A stretch of DNA of 64,000 nt from an uncultured Duncaniella sp. (GCA_910578515.1 CAJTQR010000004.1:372001-436000), one strand, 5' to 3'. Shown: positions 8,699-18,211, counted from the stretch's first letter. A program made the numbers and translations. Notes: a model not told the origin generated them from the sequence alone.

Positions 8699-11600
8699 TT
8701 AGAATGTAACATTCAGACCAAATACGTAGCTGCGGCTACGGGGATAACGGTTCATATCGAATGAAGGAGTGAGACCACTCTGCACGTCAACCTCGGGGTC
8801 GTAACCTGAGTAGTTGGTGATGATAAACGGATTAGTCACAGAAGCGTAGAAACGAAGCTTTGACATACCTGCTTTCTTGATGATGTTCTGGGGAAGAGTG
8901 TAACCGAGAGTGATGTCGGTACAACGGAGGAATGAACCGTCTTCCACGAAGTAACTCATTGTCACGTCCTTGTTAAGGTCGGCAGGGTTCCAGTTGTGAG
9001 TGTTGGCATTCTTGTCGATGTAGAGCTGCTTGAAGTCAGCGAAGTTCTCGTTACCGTAGATACATTCTGAACCTTCTACGTAAGTCCAACGGTCAGTGTA
9101 CTTGTTGAGGACGTTGTAGAAATTGTCATCATTCTTGATAGAAGATGAGAGATAGTAAGCGGTAGCGTTGTAAACGTCGAAGTCAAGGAAGTAAGTGAAG
9201 TTGGCGGTGAAGTCAAATGATTTCCACTGACCTGAGAGACCGAAACCACCCTGGAATTTGGGAGTGGTGCGACCAATCACTGTACGGTCATTGTCATCAA
9301 TCACACCGTCGCCGTTAAGGTCCTTGAATTTGGGCTTACCGGGGAGTGTGGGGTCACCTGAGGGTGAACCTTCGAAAATGTTGTTCATGTCAACAGGAAT
9401 CTGCTTGCCGTTCTCATCTACCTTGGGCACGTAAGTACCTGTACCGCTTGATGCCACATAGTCGAATTCATCGAAGCCATAGAGACCGTCGTAAACGAAA
9501 CCGTAGATAAGACCTACTTCGCCACCTACTTCAAGACGATAGTTGTAGCCACCGTCCTTAGAGCGGTTGTGGGTATCGTAGAGGTAATCGAAGTCACCGG
9601 TAAGTTTGTCAACCTTCATCTTGTTGGCACCGATGTTGAAGTTGGCAGAGAGGACATAGTCCTTGCCACGGAGGATGTCGCCGTTAACCGAAAGTTCGAA
9701 ACCGCGGTTGGTAACCTGACCTATGTTCTGATACTGCTGGGTGTAACCAGTGGTTGAGAGGATGTCGGCCTTATAGATAAGGTCGGAAGTGGTGTTCCAG
9801 TAATATTCAGGAGTGATGCGGAGACGACCGTTGAAGAATGAAAGGTCGAACGCGAAGTTGCGGGTAAGAGTAGTCTCCCACTTCAGGTCGGGGTTGGGGA
9901 GGTAGCTTGAAGGACCATACCAAAGCTCACCGTCGACAGTCACTTCACCGAAGCCGGGGCCGCCGGTTGAGTTAGAGCTGTAGAGGTAACGCCACATGTC
10001 GGGGTCGAGGTTGTTGTTACCTGCCTTACCGATAGCTGCACGGAACTTAAGTTCGTCAAGCCAGGTGATATCCTTCATGAACTCTTCGCTTGAAAGAACC
10101 CATGCACCTGATACAGAGGGGAAGTAACCCCACTGGTGACCGGGAGCGAACACTGAAGAACCGTCGGCACGGAATGTAGCCGAGAGGAGGTACTTGTGGT
10201 CGTAGTTGTAGTTCAACTGACCGAAGTAAGAAGTGGTACGGTTGGCAGTTCCAAGCTCAGAAGTAGAGGTGTAAGGAGTACCGAGACCCATGTTGTTGAA
10301 AGCCTTGTCAGCTGCGATGTTGTCAGGGAAGTAACGGTTCATCTGCGCGGTCTGCTCTTTCTGCTTGTGATAGAGCTCGAAACCTAAGAGAGCGTAGAAG
10401 TTGTTCTTCTCCTTGATGCTCCAGTCGTAAGAAGCGGTAGTGGTCCAAGTGTAAGAGTTGGTCTGCTCTTTCTTGATTTCAGCCACGGGGAGGTTGTTGT
10501 GCTTCTTACCGGTAGAGGTAAGACGACCGTAGAAACGCTTGTCATCCTTGAACGATACAGTGTAGACTCCATCAGTGCGGATGGTAAGACCATCGATGGG
10601 CTTAAACTCAAGGGCAGCCTGATTGGAGAAAGTGTAAGTGTGACGTTTGCGGACGTTGGTCTTGATGTCGGATACCGGGTTGGTATACTGGAAGATTTGT
10701 TCCTGGTCGGGGTCAACAGTACCTTCGGGCCAGAAAGCGCCGAATTCGCGGATACCGTTGGTGGGACGGTAGCGGAGCACGTCGATGATACCGCCTGTAC
10801 CTACGTTGTCACCACCCGCACCTTCGTCACGACGATAGGTCATCTTGGGATTGTACTGGAAGGTAAGGTTAGGAAGAATCTTGGTAGAAAGCTTGGTGAG
10901 GATGTTGGTACGACGTACACCGGTGTTCATGATGATACCACGGTCATCGCTCTGGGTAAGAGAGATGTTGTAACGAGTCTTGTCATTACCGCCACCGATT
11001 GAAAGGTTGGCTGAGTAAGAGAAGGGGTCGTTGCCCATTACCTCGTCCTGCCAGTCATGGCTGCGGGCGCTGCGGTAAAGATCCATGTCGTTGGGGTCAC
11101 CGAAGTTGTAACGGAACAGACGGGTACGTTTGTTACGGGTTGAGTGACCTGTAGCGTAGTCCCACTGGTAGTTTACAAAGTCGTAAGCATCCATAAGGTC
11201 AAGTTTCTTTGAGATGTGGCTCACAGAACCCTGAGCGTTGAAGCTTACCTGAGTCTTGCCTTCAGCTGCCGACTTGGTAGTCACAATCACAACACCATTA
11301 CCACCCTTAGCACCATAAATCGCTGTCAAAGAGGCATCCTTGAGGATGTCGATTGACTGGATATCGCTCGGAGGAATATCGTTGATGTTATCAGTCTGGA
11401 AACCGTCCACGATATAAAGAGGGTCGTTGGACTGGGTCACAGATGTAGCACCACGCACGCGGATGTTGATATCAGCACCGGGCTGACCATCGACAGTGGT
11501 AACCTGCACACCGGCAACCTTACCCTGGAGGGCAACGGCAGCAGAGGTCACAGGAACCGCAGCAAGTTTCATACCTGACACCGAACCTACAGAACCGGTA

Positions 11601-12007
11601 AGGTCACGACGGGCACGAGTGCCACCGTAACCGATTACCACCACTTCTTCAAGGGCTTCGGAGTCTTCAACAAGTACCACCTTAAGTTCAGTGCGACCGT
11701 CAAGGCTGATAGTCTCGGTCTTGTAACCGATATAAGTCACCTTGATAGTGGCTTTAGGCGAAACGTTCTTGAGAGTGAAGTTACCGTCAAAGTCAGTAAC
11801 CACTACATTCTGAGTGCCGTCAACCGAAACGGTTGCGCCAATCATCGGCTCACCGGCGCTGTCCTCGACCACACCGGTAACGGTGATGTTCTGAGCATGC
11901 GCGGGCAGACCGACGCAGAGCACCAATAAGAATAGCATGGTTTTCCAATGCATCGCAAAGGAAAACGGTCGTAACCATTGCCTACGACTCGTGTTTAAGT
12001 CTTTCAT
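8699..12007 (-). CDS. SusC/RagA-family TonB-dependent outer-membrane transporter
   Basis: The 1102-residue protein starts with a long signal region whose hydrophobic core is TMLFLLVLCVGLPAHAQ; a later Met (MHWKTM) is an alternative start. A carboxypeptidase-regulatory-like domain follows (TGVVEDSAGEPMIGATVSVDG), then the TonB-box region EEVVVIGYGG. The plug has PLYIVDGF and DILKDASLTAIYGAKGGNG, and a beta-barrel ends in an aromatic residue (NVTF). It imports oligosaccharides with SusD, using TonB-ExbBD energy of the kind encoded at 37974-39996. Its promoter is inferred at 12330-12360, giving a leader of about 315 nt. The divergent GH28-GH105 gene and downstream pectin enzymes indicate pectic substrates. 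Confidence 0.95.
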   Translation of the reverse strand: MKDLNTSRRQWLRPFSFAMHWKTMLFLLVLCVGLPAHAQNITVTGVVEDSAGEPMIGATVSVDGTQNVVVTDFDGNFTLKNVSPKATIKVTYIGYKTETISLDGRTELKVVLVEDSEALEEVVVIGYGGTRARRDLTGSVGSVSGMKLAAVPVTSAAVALQGKVAGVQVTTVDGQPGADINIRVRGATSVTQSNDPLYIVDGFQTDNINDIPPSDIQSIDILKDASLTAIYGAKGGNGVVIVTTKSAAEGKTQVSFNAQGSVSHISKKLDLMDAYDFVNYQWDYATGHSTRNKRTRLFRYNFGDPNDMDLYRSARSHDWQDEVMGNDPFSYSANLSIGGGNDKTRYNISLTQSDDRGIIMNTGVRRTNILTKLSTKILPNLTFQYNPKMTYRRDEGAGGDNVGTGGIIDVLRYRPTNGIREFGAFWPEGTVDPDQEQIFQYTNPVSDIKTNVRKRHTYTFSNQAALEFKPIDGLTIRTDGVYTVSFKDDKRFYGRLTSTGKKHNNLPVAEIKKEQTNSYTWTTTASYDWSIKEKNNFYALLGFELYHKQKEQTAQMNRYFPDNIAADKAFNNMGLGTPYTSTSELGTANRTTSYFGQLNYNYDHKYLLSATFRADGSSVFAPGHQWGYFPSVSGAWVLSSEEFMKDITWLDELKFRAAIGKAGNNNLDPDMWRYLYSSNSTGGPGFGEVTVDGELWYGPSSYLPNPDLKWETTLTRNFAFDLSFFNGRLRITPEYYWNTTSDLIYKADILSTTGYTQQYQNIGQVTNRGFELSVNGDILRGKDYVLSANFNIGANKMKVDKLTGDFDYLYDTHNRSKDGGYNYRLEVGGEVGLIYGFVYDGLYGFDEFDYVASSGTGTYVPKVDENGKQIPVDMNNIFEGSPSGDPTLPGKPKFKDLNGDGVIDDNDRTVIGRTTPKFQGGFGLSGQWKSFDFTANFTYFLDFDVYNATAYYLSSSIKNDDNFYNVLNKYTDRWTYVEGSECIYGNENFADFKQLYIDKNANTHNWNPADLNKDVTMSYFVEDGSFLRCTDITLGYTLPQNIIKKAGMSKLRFYASVTNPFIITNYSGYDPEVDVQSGLTPSFDMNRYPRSRSYVFGLNVTF

Positions 12008-12323
12008 GTTAATTGTTGAATAATAAATAAGATTTTTTCATGCAAAATTTTAATAAATATAGGTAGTGATTGGGTTGTATATGCAATCAAATGAGAGATT
12101 GGTTAAGAGGAGTAAAGATTAGGTCACGCAGAGTGCAGTGCCTCACGGGGGTTGAGATTTGGGTTAACACGGGAAAGTAGAGTTCGTCACACGAAAGGGT
12201 TATGTCTCGGTGAAAAACGGGAACAATCATCTTGATAATGAGAAGAGTAAATAAGCCATCCGGCTTACTGTGAATTGAGGTAATTGATTAGGGTTAAAAT
12301 GGCGTTATTATTATGGTCAAAAT
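12008..12323 (-). promoter_or_regulatory. Long 5' leader of the pectin-locus susC
   Basis: If transcription starts near 12323, as the promoter at 12330-12360 implies, the susC mRNA has a leader of about 315 nt. It contains a small hairpin AAGCC/GGCTT near 12254-12267. It also holds two motifs found in the same order in the other susC leader: TTAACCCAA (12159-12167) and CTCTGCGTG (12125-12133), read on the minus strand. No gene is evident. Confidence 0.45.
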
Positions 12324-12329
12324 TTTGCA

Positions 12330-12360
12330 CAAAAGTAAACAAAAATTTTCAGTTCTCAAA
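12330..12360 (-). promoter_or_regulatory. Promoter for the pectin-locus susC operon
   Basis: On the minus strand, -33 TTTG (12360-12357) is followed after 19 nt by TACTTTTG (12337-12330), a full match to TAnnTTTG. It is divergent from the GH28-GH105 promoter 39 bp away, so a shared regulator binding between them would be plausible. Confidence 0.6.
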
Positions 12361-12398
12361 TAGCTTAACATTAAATAACGAAAAATTTGCCAATAGAA

Positions 12399-12431
12399 AT
12401 TGGGCGATTTGCGTGAGTATTGCTACCTTTG
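12399..12431 (+). promoter_or_regulatory. Promoter for the GH28-GH105 gene
   Basis: ATTG (12399-12402) is followed after 21 nt by TACCTTTG (12424-12431), a match to the -7 consensus. The predicted start near 12438 supports initiation at the ATG at 12521 rather than at the earlier in-frame ATG at 12284, which would lie upstream of the promoter. Confidence 0.6.
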
Positions 12432-12520
12432 CACCGGGTAAGGTGCGAGCAGCCTCGACCCTGCCCCGAAAAATCTCAATCTATAACACCCAAATAATAC
12501 CAATTCATCAAATTTTCGCC

Positions 12521-15031
12521 ATGAAAAAAATCGCATTTTTAGTTTTCGCGCTATGCGTTTCCATGGTGGGAGCAGCCATGACGCCGGACGAGGCGTGGAC
12601 GACTCTCTACCCGGAGATTGAAAAGCAGATTACCGAGCCGACTTTCCGTGACAAAGATTACAAGCTCTTTGACTACGGGAAAAAGTCGAAAACCAAAGGA
12701 TTTCTCTACACTGAGTTGATAAACAAGGTCATCGACAAGTGCAGCCAGGAAGGTGGCGGACGTGTCATCATCCCCAAAGGCACATGGCTGACCGGACCTA
12801 TCACACTTAAAAGCAATGTGAACCTCCACCTCGAGGAGGGCGCAGTGCTCCTCTTCACCGACGATACAAGCCAGTATCCTATAGTACGTACCCGCTGGGA
12901 AGGTATGGACTGCTACAACTATCAGCCCATGGTGTATGCCTACAAGCAGGAAAATATCGCCATCACCGGTAAGGGCACCATCGACGGAGGCGCAAGCAAC
13001 GAGACATGGTGGAGCATGAGCGGCAAGAAAGGTCGCCCGGAAGCAGCAGTGACTCAGAAAATCGGTCGTCCCCTCCTTCAGGAGTGGAACGAAAATGCTG
13101 TGCCAGTCGAAAAGCGCATACTTGGCGAAGGCTACGGCATGCGTCCGCAGCTCGTAAGCCCCAGCTGGTGTAAAAATGTGCTGATTGAGGGCGTGACACT
13201 GCTCCGCGCAGCTTTCTGGGTGATACATCCCCTCTACTGCGAGAATCTAACCGTAAGAGGCGTGCATATCCAGAATGACGGACCTAACGGCGACGGATGT
13301 GACCCCGAATCATGTAAGAATGTAAAAATAGAGGATTGCTTCTTCGACACAGGCGACGACTGCATCGCCATCAAGAGCGGCCGCAACCGCGACGGACGCG
13401 AGCAGAATGTGCCTACCGAGAATGTGATTGTGCGCAACTGCCAGATGAAAAACGGCCACGGCGGCATTGTGGTGGGCAGCGAAATAGCAGGCGGCTTCAA
13501 GAATCTTTTCCTTGAGGACTGCGTGATGGACAGCCCCGAACTGGACCGAGTGGTGAGAATCAAGACCAACTCATGCCGCGGCGGTGTAATCGAGGATATC
13601 TATGTCCGCAACGTCAAGGTGGGACAGTGCAAGGAGGCAGTGCTCAAAATCAACCTCCTCTACGAGCGCAAGGAAGCATGCGACCACAGCTTCCCCCCTG
13701 TGGTGCAGAATGTATACCTCGACAACATCACCTGCAACGAAAGCAAGTATGGCGTGATGATAGAGGGATATGAGGATATCTGCAACATCCGCAACATCGA
13801 AGTGAAGAATTGCCACTTCAACGGCGTAAAGGATGGCAACTCAATCAATGGCATGGTGAAGAACGTGCTGATTGCCAACACATACATCAACGGTAAACTC
13901 TGCAAGGATTACGAGCCTACATCGCAGAAGATGGTTTACTCGGAGATGAAACGCAACCCCGAAAGCTGGATGCTTGACTTCAGCAAGCGCCAGAAGTGGA
14001 CATACTCTATCGGCACAGAGCTTGATGCATTCATCGCCATGGCCGACCGCTATAACGACAAGGTGGTGGAGGAATATGCCATCTCCTATGCCGACAGCCT
14101 CGTCAACCCCGACGGTACCATCAAGACATATGACCTCAAGCACTACAATCTCGACCAGGTGAAACCGGGCAAGCTGCTCATGGTGGCTTATGACCGCACC
14201 GGCGACGAGAAGTATCTCAAAGCCATCCACACACTCCATGAGCAGCTCAAGGGTCAGCCCCGTACCTCGGAGGGTGGCTACTGGCACAAGAAAATCTATC
14301 CCCATCAGATGTGGCTCGACGGACTGTTCATGGGTGAGCCTTTCAGCGCTAAGTATGCCAAGCGCTATCTTTCAGGCAAAGAGCAGGAAGAAGCTTGGGA
14401 TGACATAGCGAAACAGTTCCTGATTGTTGCCAAGCACACCTACGACCCAAAGACCGGTCTCTACCGCCACGCCTGGGACGAGAGCAAGGAACAACGCTGG
14501 GCTGACAAAGAAACAGGACAGGCACCCCACGCCTGGGCCCGCGCACAAGGATGGTATTTCATGGCCCTTCTCGACGTGCTCGAGGAGATGCCCGCCGACA
14601 ACCCCAACCGCCCCGAATTGGTAAAGCTTCTCAAGTCGATAGCTGACGGTGTGGTGAAATTCCAGGACACCAAGAGCGGCATCTGGTATCAGGTGCTCGA
14701 CCAGCCCGGTCGCGAAGGGAACTATCTCGAAGGCACAGCCACTGCAATGTATGTGTACTCACTGCTCCGTGGTGTACGTCTCGGACTGCTCGACCAGAGC
14801 TATCTCAACGCAGCCCTCACCGGCTGGAACGGTATGCTGAAGCATCTCGTGCGCACTGACAATGACGGCACCATCTCCCTGACCAACTGCTGCGCAGTGG
14901 CCGGACTCGGAGGCTCAGGCCGTTACCGCGACGGCACATTCGAATACTACATCTCAGAGCCTATCCGCGACAACGACGCCAAGGGCGTTGGTCCGTTCAT
15001 CATGGCTTGCCTTGAGATGGAGCAATTCTAA
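12521..15031 (+). CDS. GH28 polygalacturonase fused to GH105 unsaturated glucuronyl/galacturonyl hydrolase
   Basis: I place the start at 12521 (MKKIAFLVFALCVSMVGA, signal peptide), giving 836 residues. Upstream in-frame codons precede the promoter. Residues of about 50-450 are a GH28 beta-helix with all signature blocks: NGDGCD at 256-261, DD at 279-280, GHGG at 312-315 and RIK at 346-348. Residues of about 475-836 are a GH105 (YteR-like) alpha/alpha-barrel with HQMWLDGLFMGEPF and ARAQGWYFMALLDVL. The first part would cleave homogalacturonan or rhamnogalacturonan. The second would remove the delta-4,5-unsaturated uronate from lyase products. It is probably periplasmic. The gene has its own promoter and terminator. 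Confidence 0.9.
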   Translation: MKKIAFLVFALCVSMVGAAMTPDEAWTTLYPEIEKQITEPTFRDKDYKLFDYGKKSKTKGFLYTELINKVIDKCSQEGGGRVIIPKGTWLTGPITLKSNVNLHLEEGAVLLFTDDTSQYPIVRTRWEGMDCYNYQPMVYAYKQENIAITGKGTIDGGASNETWWSMSGKKGRPEAAVTQKIGRPLLQEWNENAVPVEKRILGEGYGMRPQLVSPSWCKNVLIEGVTLLRAAFWVIHPLYCENLTVRGVHIQNDGPNGDGCDPESCKNVKIEDCFFDTGDDCIAIKSGRNRDGREQNVPTENVIVRNCQMKNGHGGIVVGSEIAGGFKNLFLEDCVMDSPELDRVVRIKTNSCRGGVIEDIYVRNVKVGQCKEAVLKINLLYERKEACDHSFPPVVQNVYLDNITCNESKYGVMIEGYEDICNIRNIEVKNCHFNGVKDGNSINGMVKNVLIANTYINGKLCKDYEPTSQKMVYSEMKRNPESWMLDFSKRQKWTYSIGTELDAFIAMADRYNDKVVEEYAISYADSLVNPDGTIKTYDLKHYNLDQVKPGKLLMVAYDRTGDEKYLKAIHTLHEQLKGQPRTSEGGYWHKKIYPHQMWLDGLFMGEPFSAKYAKRYLSGKEQEEAWDDIAKQFLIVAKHTYDPKTGLYRHAWDESKEQRWADKETGQAPHAWARAQGWYFMALLDVLEEMPADNPNRPELVKLLKSIADGVVKFQDTKSGIWYQVLDQPGREGNYLEGTATAMYVYSLLRGVRLGLLDQSYLNAALTGWNGMLKHLVRTDNDGTISLTNCCAVAGLGGSGRYRDGTFEYYISEPIRDNDAKGVGPFIMACLEMEQF

Positions 15032-15090
15032 TCTGCCGGAAACGATAAGACTATCAATTTTTTCATAATATTGTTTTTTTTGACTGAGGT

Positions 15091-15122
15091 CGGAGGCTTG
15101 TGCAAGTCTCCGGCTTTTTTTA
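15091..15122 (+). terminator. Rho-independent terminator after the GH28-GH105 gene
   Basis: CGGAGGCTT and AAGTCTCCG form a 9-bp stem (one G-U) with a GTGC loop, followed by GC and a T run. It separates this gene from the GH43-to-exuT operon. Confidence 0.85.
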
Positions 15123-15245
15123 TTGCATGTTTTTACTGACAAACAATATGGCTGTTGGCGGTTTTGAGCGCACCACCCTACCCTTTGGCGGCGGCAGGAG
15201 ACAAAATGAGCAGCGGCTCGGCGAATAGTTAATAAATTAAAAAAG

Positions 15246-15279
15246 TTTACGAAAATACGGGCGAAAATTATTACCTTTG
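15246..15279 (+). promoter_or_regulatory. Probable promoter of the GH43-CE8-uxaBAC-exuT operon
   Basis: TACCTTTG (15272-15279) is identical to the -7 octamer of the GH28-GH105 gene. The -33 partner is weak: TTTA at 15246-15249, with a 22-nt spacer. No other promoter or terminator is evident until 24255, so it may drive all six genes. Confidence 0.5.
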
Positions 15280-15290
15280 AGGAAATTTTA

Positions 15291-15366
15291 CATACTTGAA
15301 TCATCTTACCTGAAAACTTGCTACCCGGTCACTCTTCCCATCGGAGACAGGTGACGTGTAAGTATG
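15291..15366 (+). other. Potentially structured leader before the GH43 gene
   Basis: CATACTT (15291-15297) can pair with AAGTATG (15360-15366). Inside it, GTCAC (15328-15332) can pair with GTGAC (15351-15355). This lies in the predicted 130-nt leader of the operon. I recognise no riboswitch class. Apart from this, the promoter and the terminator, the 384-bp gap 15032-15415 holds nothing I can support. Confidence 0.3.
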
Positions 15367-15415
15367 CATCAATCATCGTTAAAAACCTTAATAATCATTA
15401 CCTTTCTACTTTAAA

Positions 15416-17101
15416 ATGAAATTAGCCAGAAAACTTTCACTGCTTACAGTTGCAGCCACCACGATATTCACAGCGTGGGGCGATGATACCGTATCAAAAG
15501 TATGGTCTCCGGACCTTGGTAACGGACAATACATCAATCCCGTAATCAATGCTGACTATTCCGACCCCGACGTGTGTCGCGTGGGTGATGATTATTACAT
15601 GACAGCTTCCAGCTTCTGCGATATTCCCGGTCTGCCGATTCTCCACTCCAAGGACCTCGTAAACTGGACCCTTATCGGTCATGCCATAGCAGAGATGCCC
15701 GAATATGCCCAGGCAGCCCCCGACCCATCGCACGGTAACGCCGTATGGGCACCCGCAATACGCTATCACAACGGTGAATTCTATATCTATTACGGTGACC
15801 CTGACCTTGGGATTTTCATGACCAAGACCAAGAACCCTGCAGGACCATGGGAACCACTTGTCCATGTACATAAGGCAAAGGGGATTATCGACACTTGCCC
15901 ATTCTGGGATGAAGATGGCAAAGCTTACATAGCCCATGGCTACGCAGGAAGCCGCGCCGGAGTGAAAAGCATCCTCGGTATGATTGAAATGACTCCCGAC
16001 GGTACAAAGACCATCGGTCAGGACCGCATGATTTACGACGGACACATTGACAACCCCACCATCGAAGGCGCAAAAATGTATAAGCGCGGCGATTGGTACT
16101 ATATTTTCTCACCCTCAGGCGGTGTTGCCACCGGCTGGCAGGAAGTGCTCCGCTCCAAGAGCCCTTGGGGTCCTTACGAGACCCGCAATGTTATGGAACA
16201 GGGCGATACCGACATCAACGGTCCTCACCAGGGCGCGTGGATTGACACCCCCGACGGAAAAGAGGATTGGTTCATCCATTTCCAGGACAAGGGTCCTTAC
16301 GGTCGCGTGGTGCATCTGCAGCCCATGGCATGGCGCGAGGATGGCTGGCCTGTGATAGGTGTTGACCCCGATGGCGACGGTCGCGGCAATCCCGTGCTCA
16401 AGCACCGCAAGCCCAATGTAGGAGGAACTTATGCGAAGGCTAATCCTGCAGAATCTGACGAATTTGACTCCAATACTCTTGGTCTGCAGTGGCAATGGAA
16501 AGGCAATCCGTCGGCCCTCTGGTATTTTGCCGATGCAAACGCATCTAAACTGCGTCTGTTCTCTCACCATACCCCGGGAGCAAAGCGCATCTACGACATG
16601 CCCAATATTCTGCTCCAGAAATTTCCCGCACACAATTTCACCGCCACAGCCAAAGTACAGTTCGCACCCCGCGTGAACAACGGCAAAGTCTCAGTCGGCG
16701 AACGTGCAGGTCTCATCGTGATGGGCTACAATTACGGCACTATTGCCCTTGAAAGCCGCGAAGATGGCATATATCTTGTATATATCGACTGCGAGAAGGC
16801 TAACAAAGGTGGTCAGGAGACCAATGTTGATGCCGTGAAAATTGATGGCGGCAAGGATATCTACCTCCGCGTGCAGGTGAAATATACCGGAGCGAAGAAA
16901 CCGAACCAAAAAGCTGACTACAAGGCAGAGGCACAGTTCTCGTACAGTTTCGACGGTAAGAAGTTCACCACCTTCGGTCGCCCGCTCGATGTGCGCGAAG
17001 GTCATTGGATTGGTGCCAAGTTCGGTCTGTTCTGCAGCCGCGACTGGGTCAGCAACGACAGCGGATGGCTTGACGTAGATTGGTTCCGCGTCACCAAATA
17101 A
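15416..17101 (+). CDS. GH43 family glycosidase (arabinofuranosidase/xylosidase type)
   Basis: This 561-residue secreted enzyme has a signal peptide ending near residue 21. The five-bladed propeller occupies about residues 35-340. The expected triad is visible: base Asp50 in ADYSDPDVCR, pKa-modulating Asp159 in IDTCPFWDEDG and acid Glu217 in NPTIEGAKMY. A C-terminal beta-sandwich (about 350-560, starting ESDEFDSNTLGLQWQWKGNP) is of the kind found in GH43 subfamilies with an accessory module. I read it as GH43_12-like, but the subfamily is not certain. It likely removes arabinose or xylose side groups from pectin. It is the first gene of the operon ending with exuT. Confidence 0.85.
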   Translation: MKLARKLSLLTVAATTIFTAWGDDTVSKVWSPDLGNGQYINPVINADYSDPDVCRVGDDYYMTASSFCDIPGLPILHSKDLVNWTLIGHAIAEMPEYAQAAPDPSHGNAVWAPAIRYHNGEFYIYYGDPDLGIFMTKTKNPAGPWEPLVHVHKAKGIIDTCPFWDEDGKAYIAHGYAGSRAGVKSILGMIEMTPDGTKTIGQDRMIYDGHIDNPTIEGAKMYKRGDWYYIFSPSGGVATGWQEVLRSKSPWGPYETRNVMEQGDTDINGPHQGAWIDTPDGKEDWFIHFQDKGPYGRVVHLQPMAWREDGWPVIGVDPDGDGRGNPVLKHRKPNVGGTYAKANPAESDEFDSNTLGLQWQWKGNPSALWYFADANASKLRLFSHHTPGAKRIYDMPNILLQKFPAHNFTATAKVQFAPRVNNGKVSVGERAGLIVMGYNYGTIALESREDGIYLVYIDCEKANKGGQETNVDAVKIDGGKDIYLRVQVKYTGAKKPNQKADYKAEAQFSYSFDGKKFTTFGRPLDVREGHWIGAKFGLFCSRDWVSNDSGWLDVDWFRVTK

Positions 17102-17190
17102 TCTATCAGCCTACTGTTCGATTTATCTCATTATCGCATATTTATTTATAATATCGGTTCCGATTTATATATTCATATCTGATTAGAAAC

Positions 17191-18159
17191 ATGAAAATTA
17201 AATTTTTCCTCGCCGCCCTGTTTGCCGCCGTTGCACTGACCTCGGCTGCACAGGCAGACAAAAAGTGGAAACATGATATTGTAGTGGCTCAGGATGGCTC
17301 AGGCGACTATACCACTGTGGCGGCCGCTCTTGATGGCATCCGCGCATATATGGACTATAATGTCACCGTGCATATCAAAAACGGTGTGTACAAGGAAAAA
17401 ATCGTGATTCCGTCATGGCTGAAGAACGTGAGCTTTGTCGGCGAGAACCCTGACAGCACCATCATCACGTTTGACCATCACGCCAACATTGACAATATGG
17501 GGACCTTCCGTACCTATACCGTCAAGGTGGAAGCAAGCAATGTCACATTCCGTGACCTCACCATCGAGAACAATGCACCGCAGCTCGGACAGGCAGTGGC
17601 TCTCCATACCGAAGGTGACAAACTGCAGTTCTACAATTGCCGTCTGCTCGGCAACCAGGACACAGTGTTCACCGGCGGAAAAAACATGCGCTTGTACTTT
17701 GCCAACTGCTACATAGAGGGCACCACAGATTTCATCTTTGGTCCTGCCACCGCATATTTCAAGGATTGCACCATCCATAGCAAACGCAACTCCTACATCA
17801 CCGCCGCTTCGACCCCCGAGGATGTAAAGGTGGGCTATGTATTTGACAATTGCAAACTTACAGCAGCCCCCGAAGTAAACAAAGTGTACCTCGGACGCCC
17901 CTGGCGCCCCTATGCCCACACAGCCTTCATCAACTGCGAGATGGGTTCGCATATCCTCGCCGAAGGATGGCACAACTGGCGCAATCCCGACAATGAGAAG
18001 ACTGCCCGTTACTGCGAATACGGCTCAACCGGCGCAGGCGCACCCTCAGGCAACCGTGTGGCTTGGGCGAAACAGCTCACCGACTCGGAAGCCGCCGAGC
18101 TTCTTGACGTGAACAAGGTGTTCACACAATTCTCCACCTGGCTCCCCTCAGAAAATTAA
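17191..18159 (+). CDS. Pectin methylesterase (CE8)
   Basis: The 322-residue protein has a signal peptide (FFLAALFAAVALTSAAQA). It is a single CE8 beta-helix that begins with VAQDGSGDYTTVAAAL. Family residues are in place: Gln134 in GQAVALH, Gln156-Asp157 in LLGNQDTVF, Asp180 in GTTDFIFG, and Arg/Trp in YLGRPWRPYAHT. It would remove methyl esters from homogalacturonan and expose sites for the GH28 enzyme. Its length is normal for bacterial CE8. It lies 89 nt after the GH43 gene and 52 nt before uxaB. Confidence 0.93.
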   Translation: MKIKFFLAALFAAVALTSAAQADKKWKHDIVVAQDGSGDYTTVAAALDGIRAYMDYNVTVHIKNGVYKEKIVIPSWLKNVSFVGENPDSTIITFDHHANIDNMGTFRTYTVKVEASNVTFRDLTIENNAPQLGQAVALHTEGDKLQFYNCRLLGNQDTVFTGGKNMRLYFANCYIEGTTDFIFGPATAYFKDCTIHSKRNSYITAASTPEDVKVGYVFDNCKLTAAPEVNKVYLGRPWRPYAHTAFINCEMGSHILAEGWHNWRNPDNEKTARYCEYGSTGAGAPSGNRVAWAKQLTDSEAAELLDVNKVFTQFSTWLPSEN

Positions 18160-18211
18160 AAAACGAAACTCAACTCCCCGAATATAATAAATAACTAAAC
18201 ATATTTCTATC

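Noticed and set aside
12551..13228. Long antisense frame inside GH28 (and similar ones at 20233-20892, 5873-6415 and 63242-63835)
   Set aside because: They lie fully inside well-supported genes, have no family features, and reflect codon bias of the sense gene.
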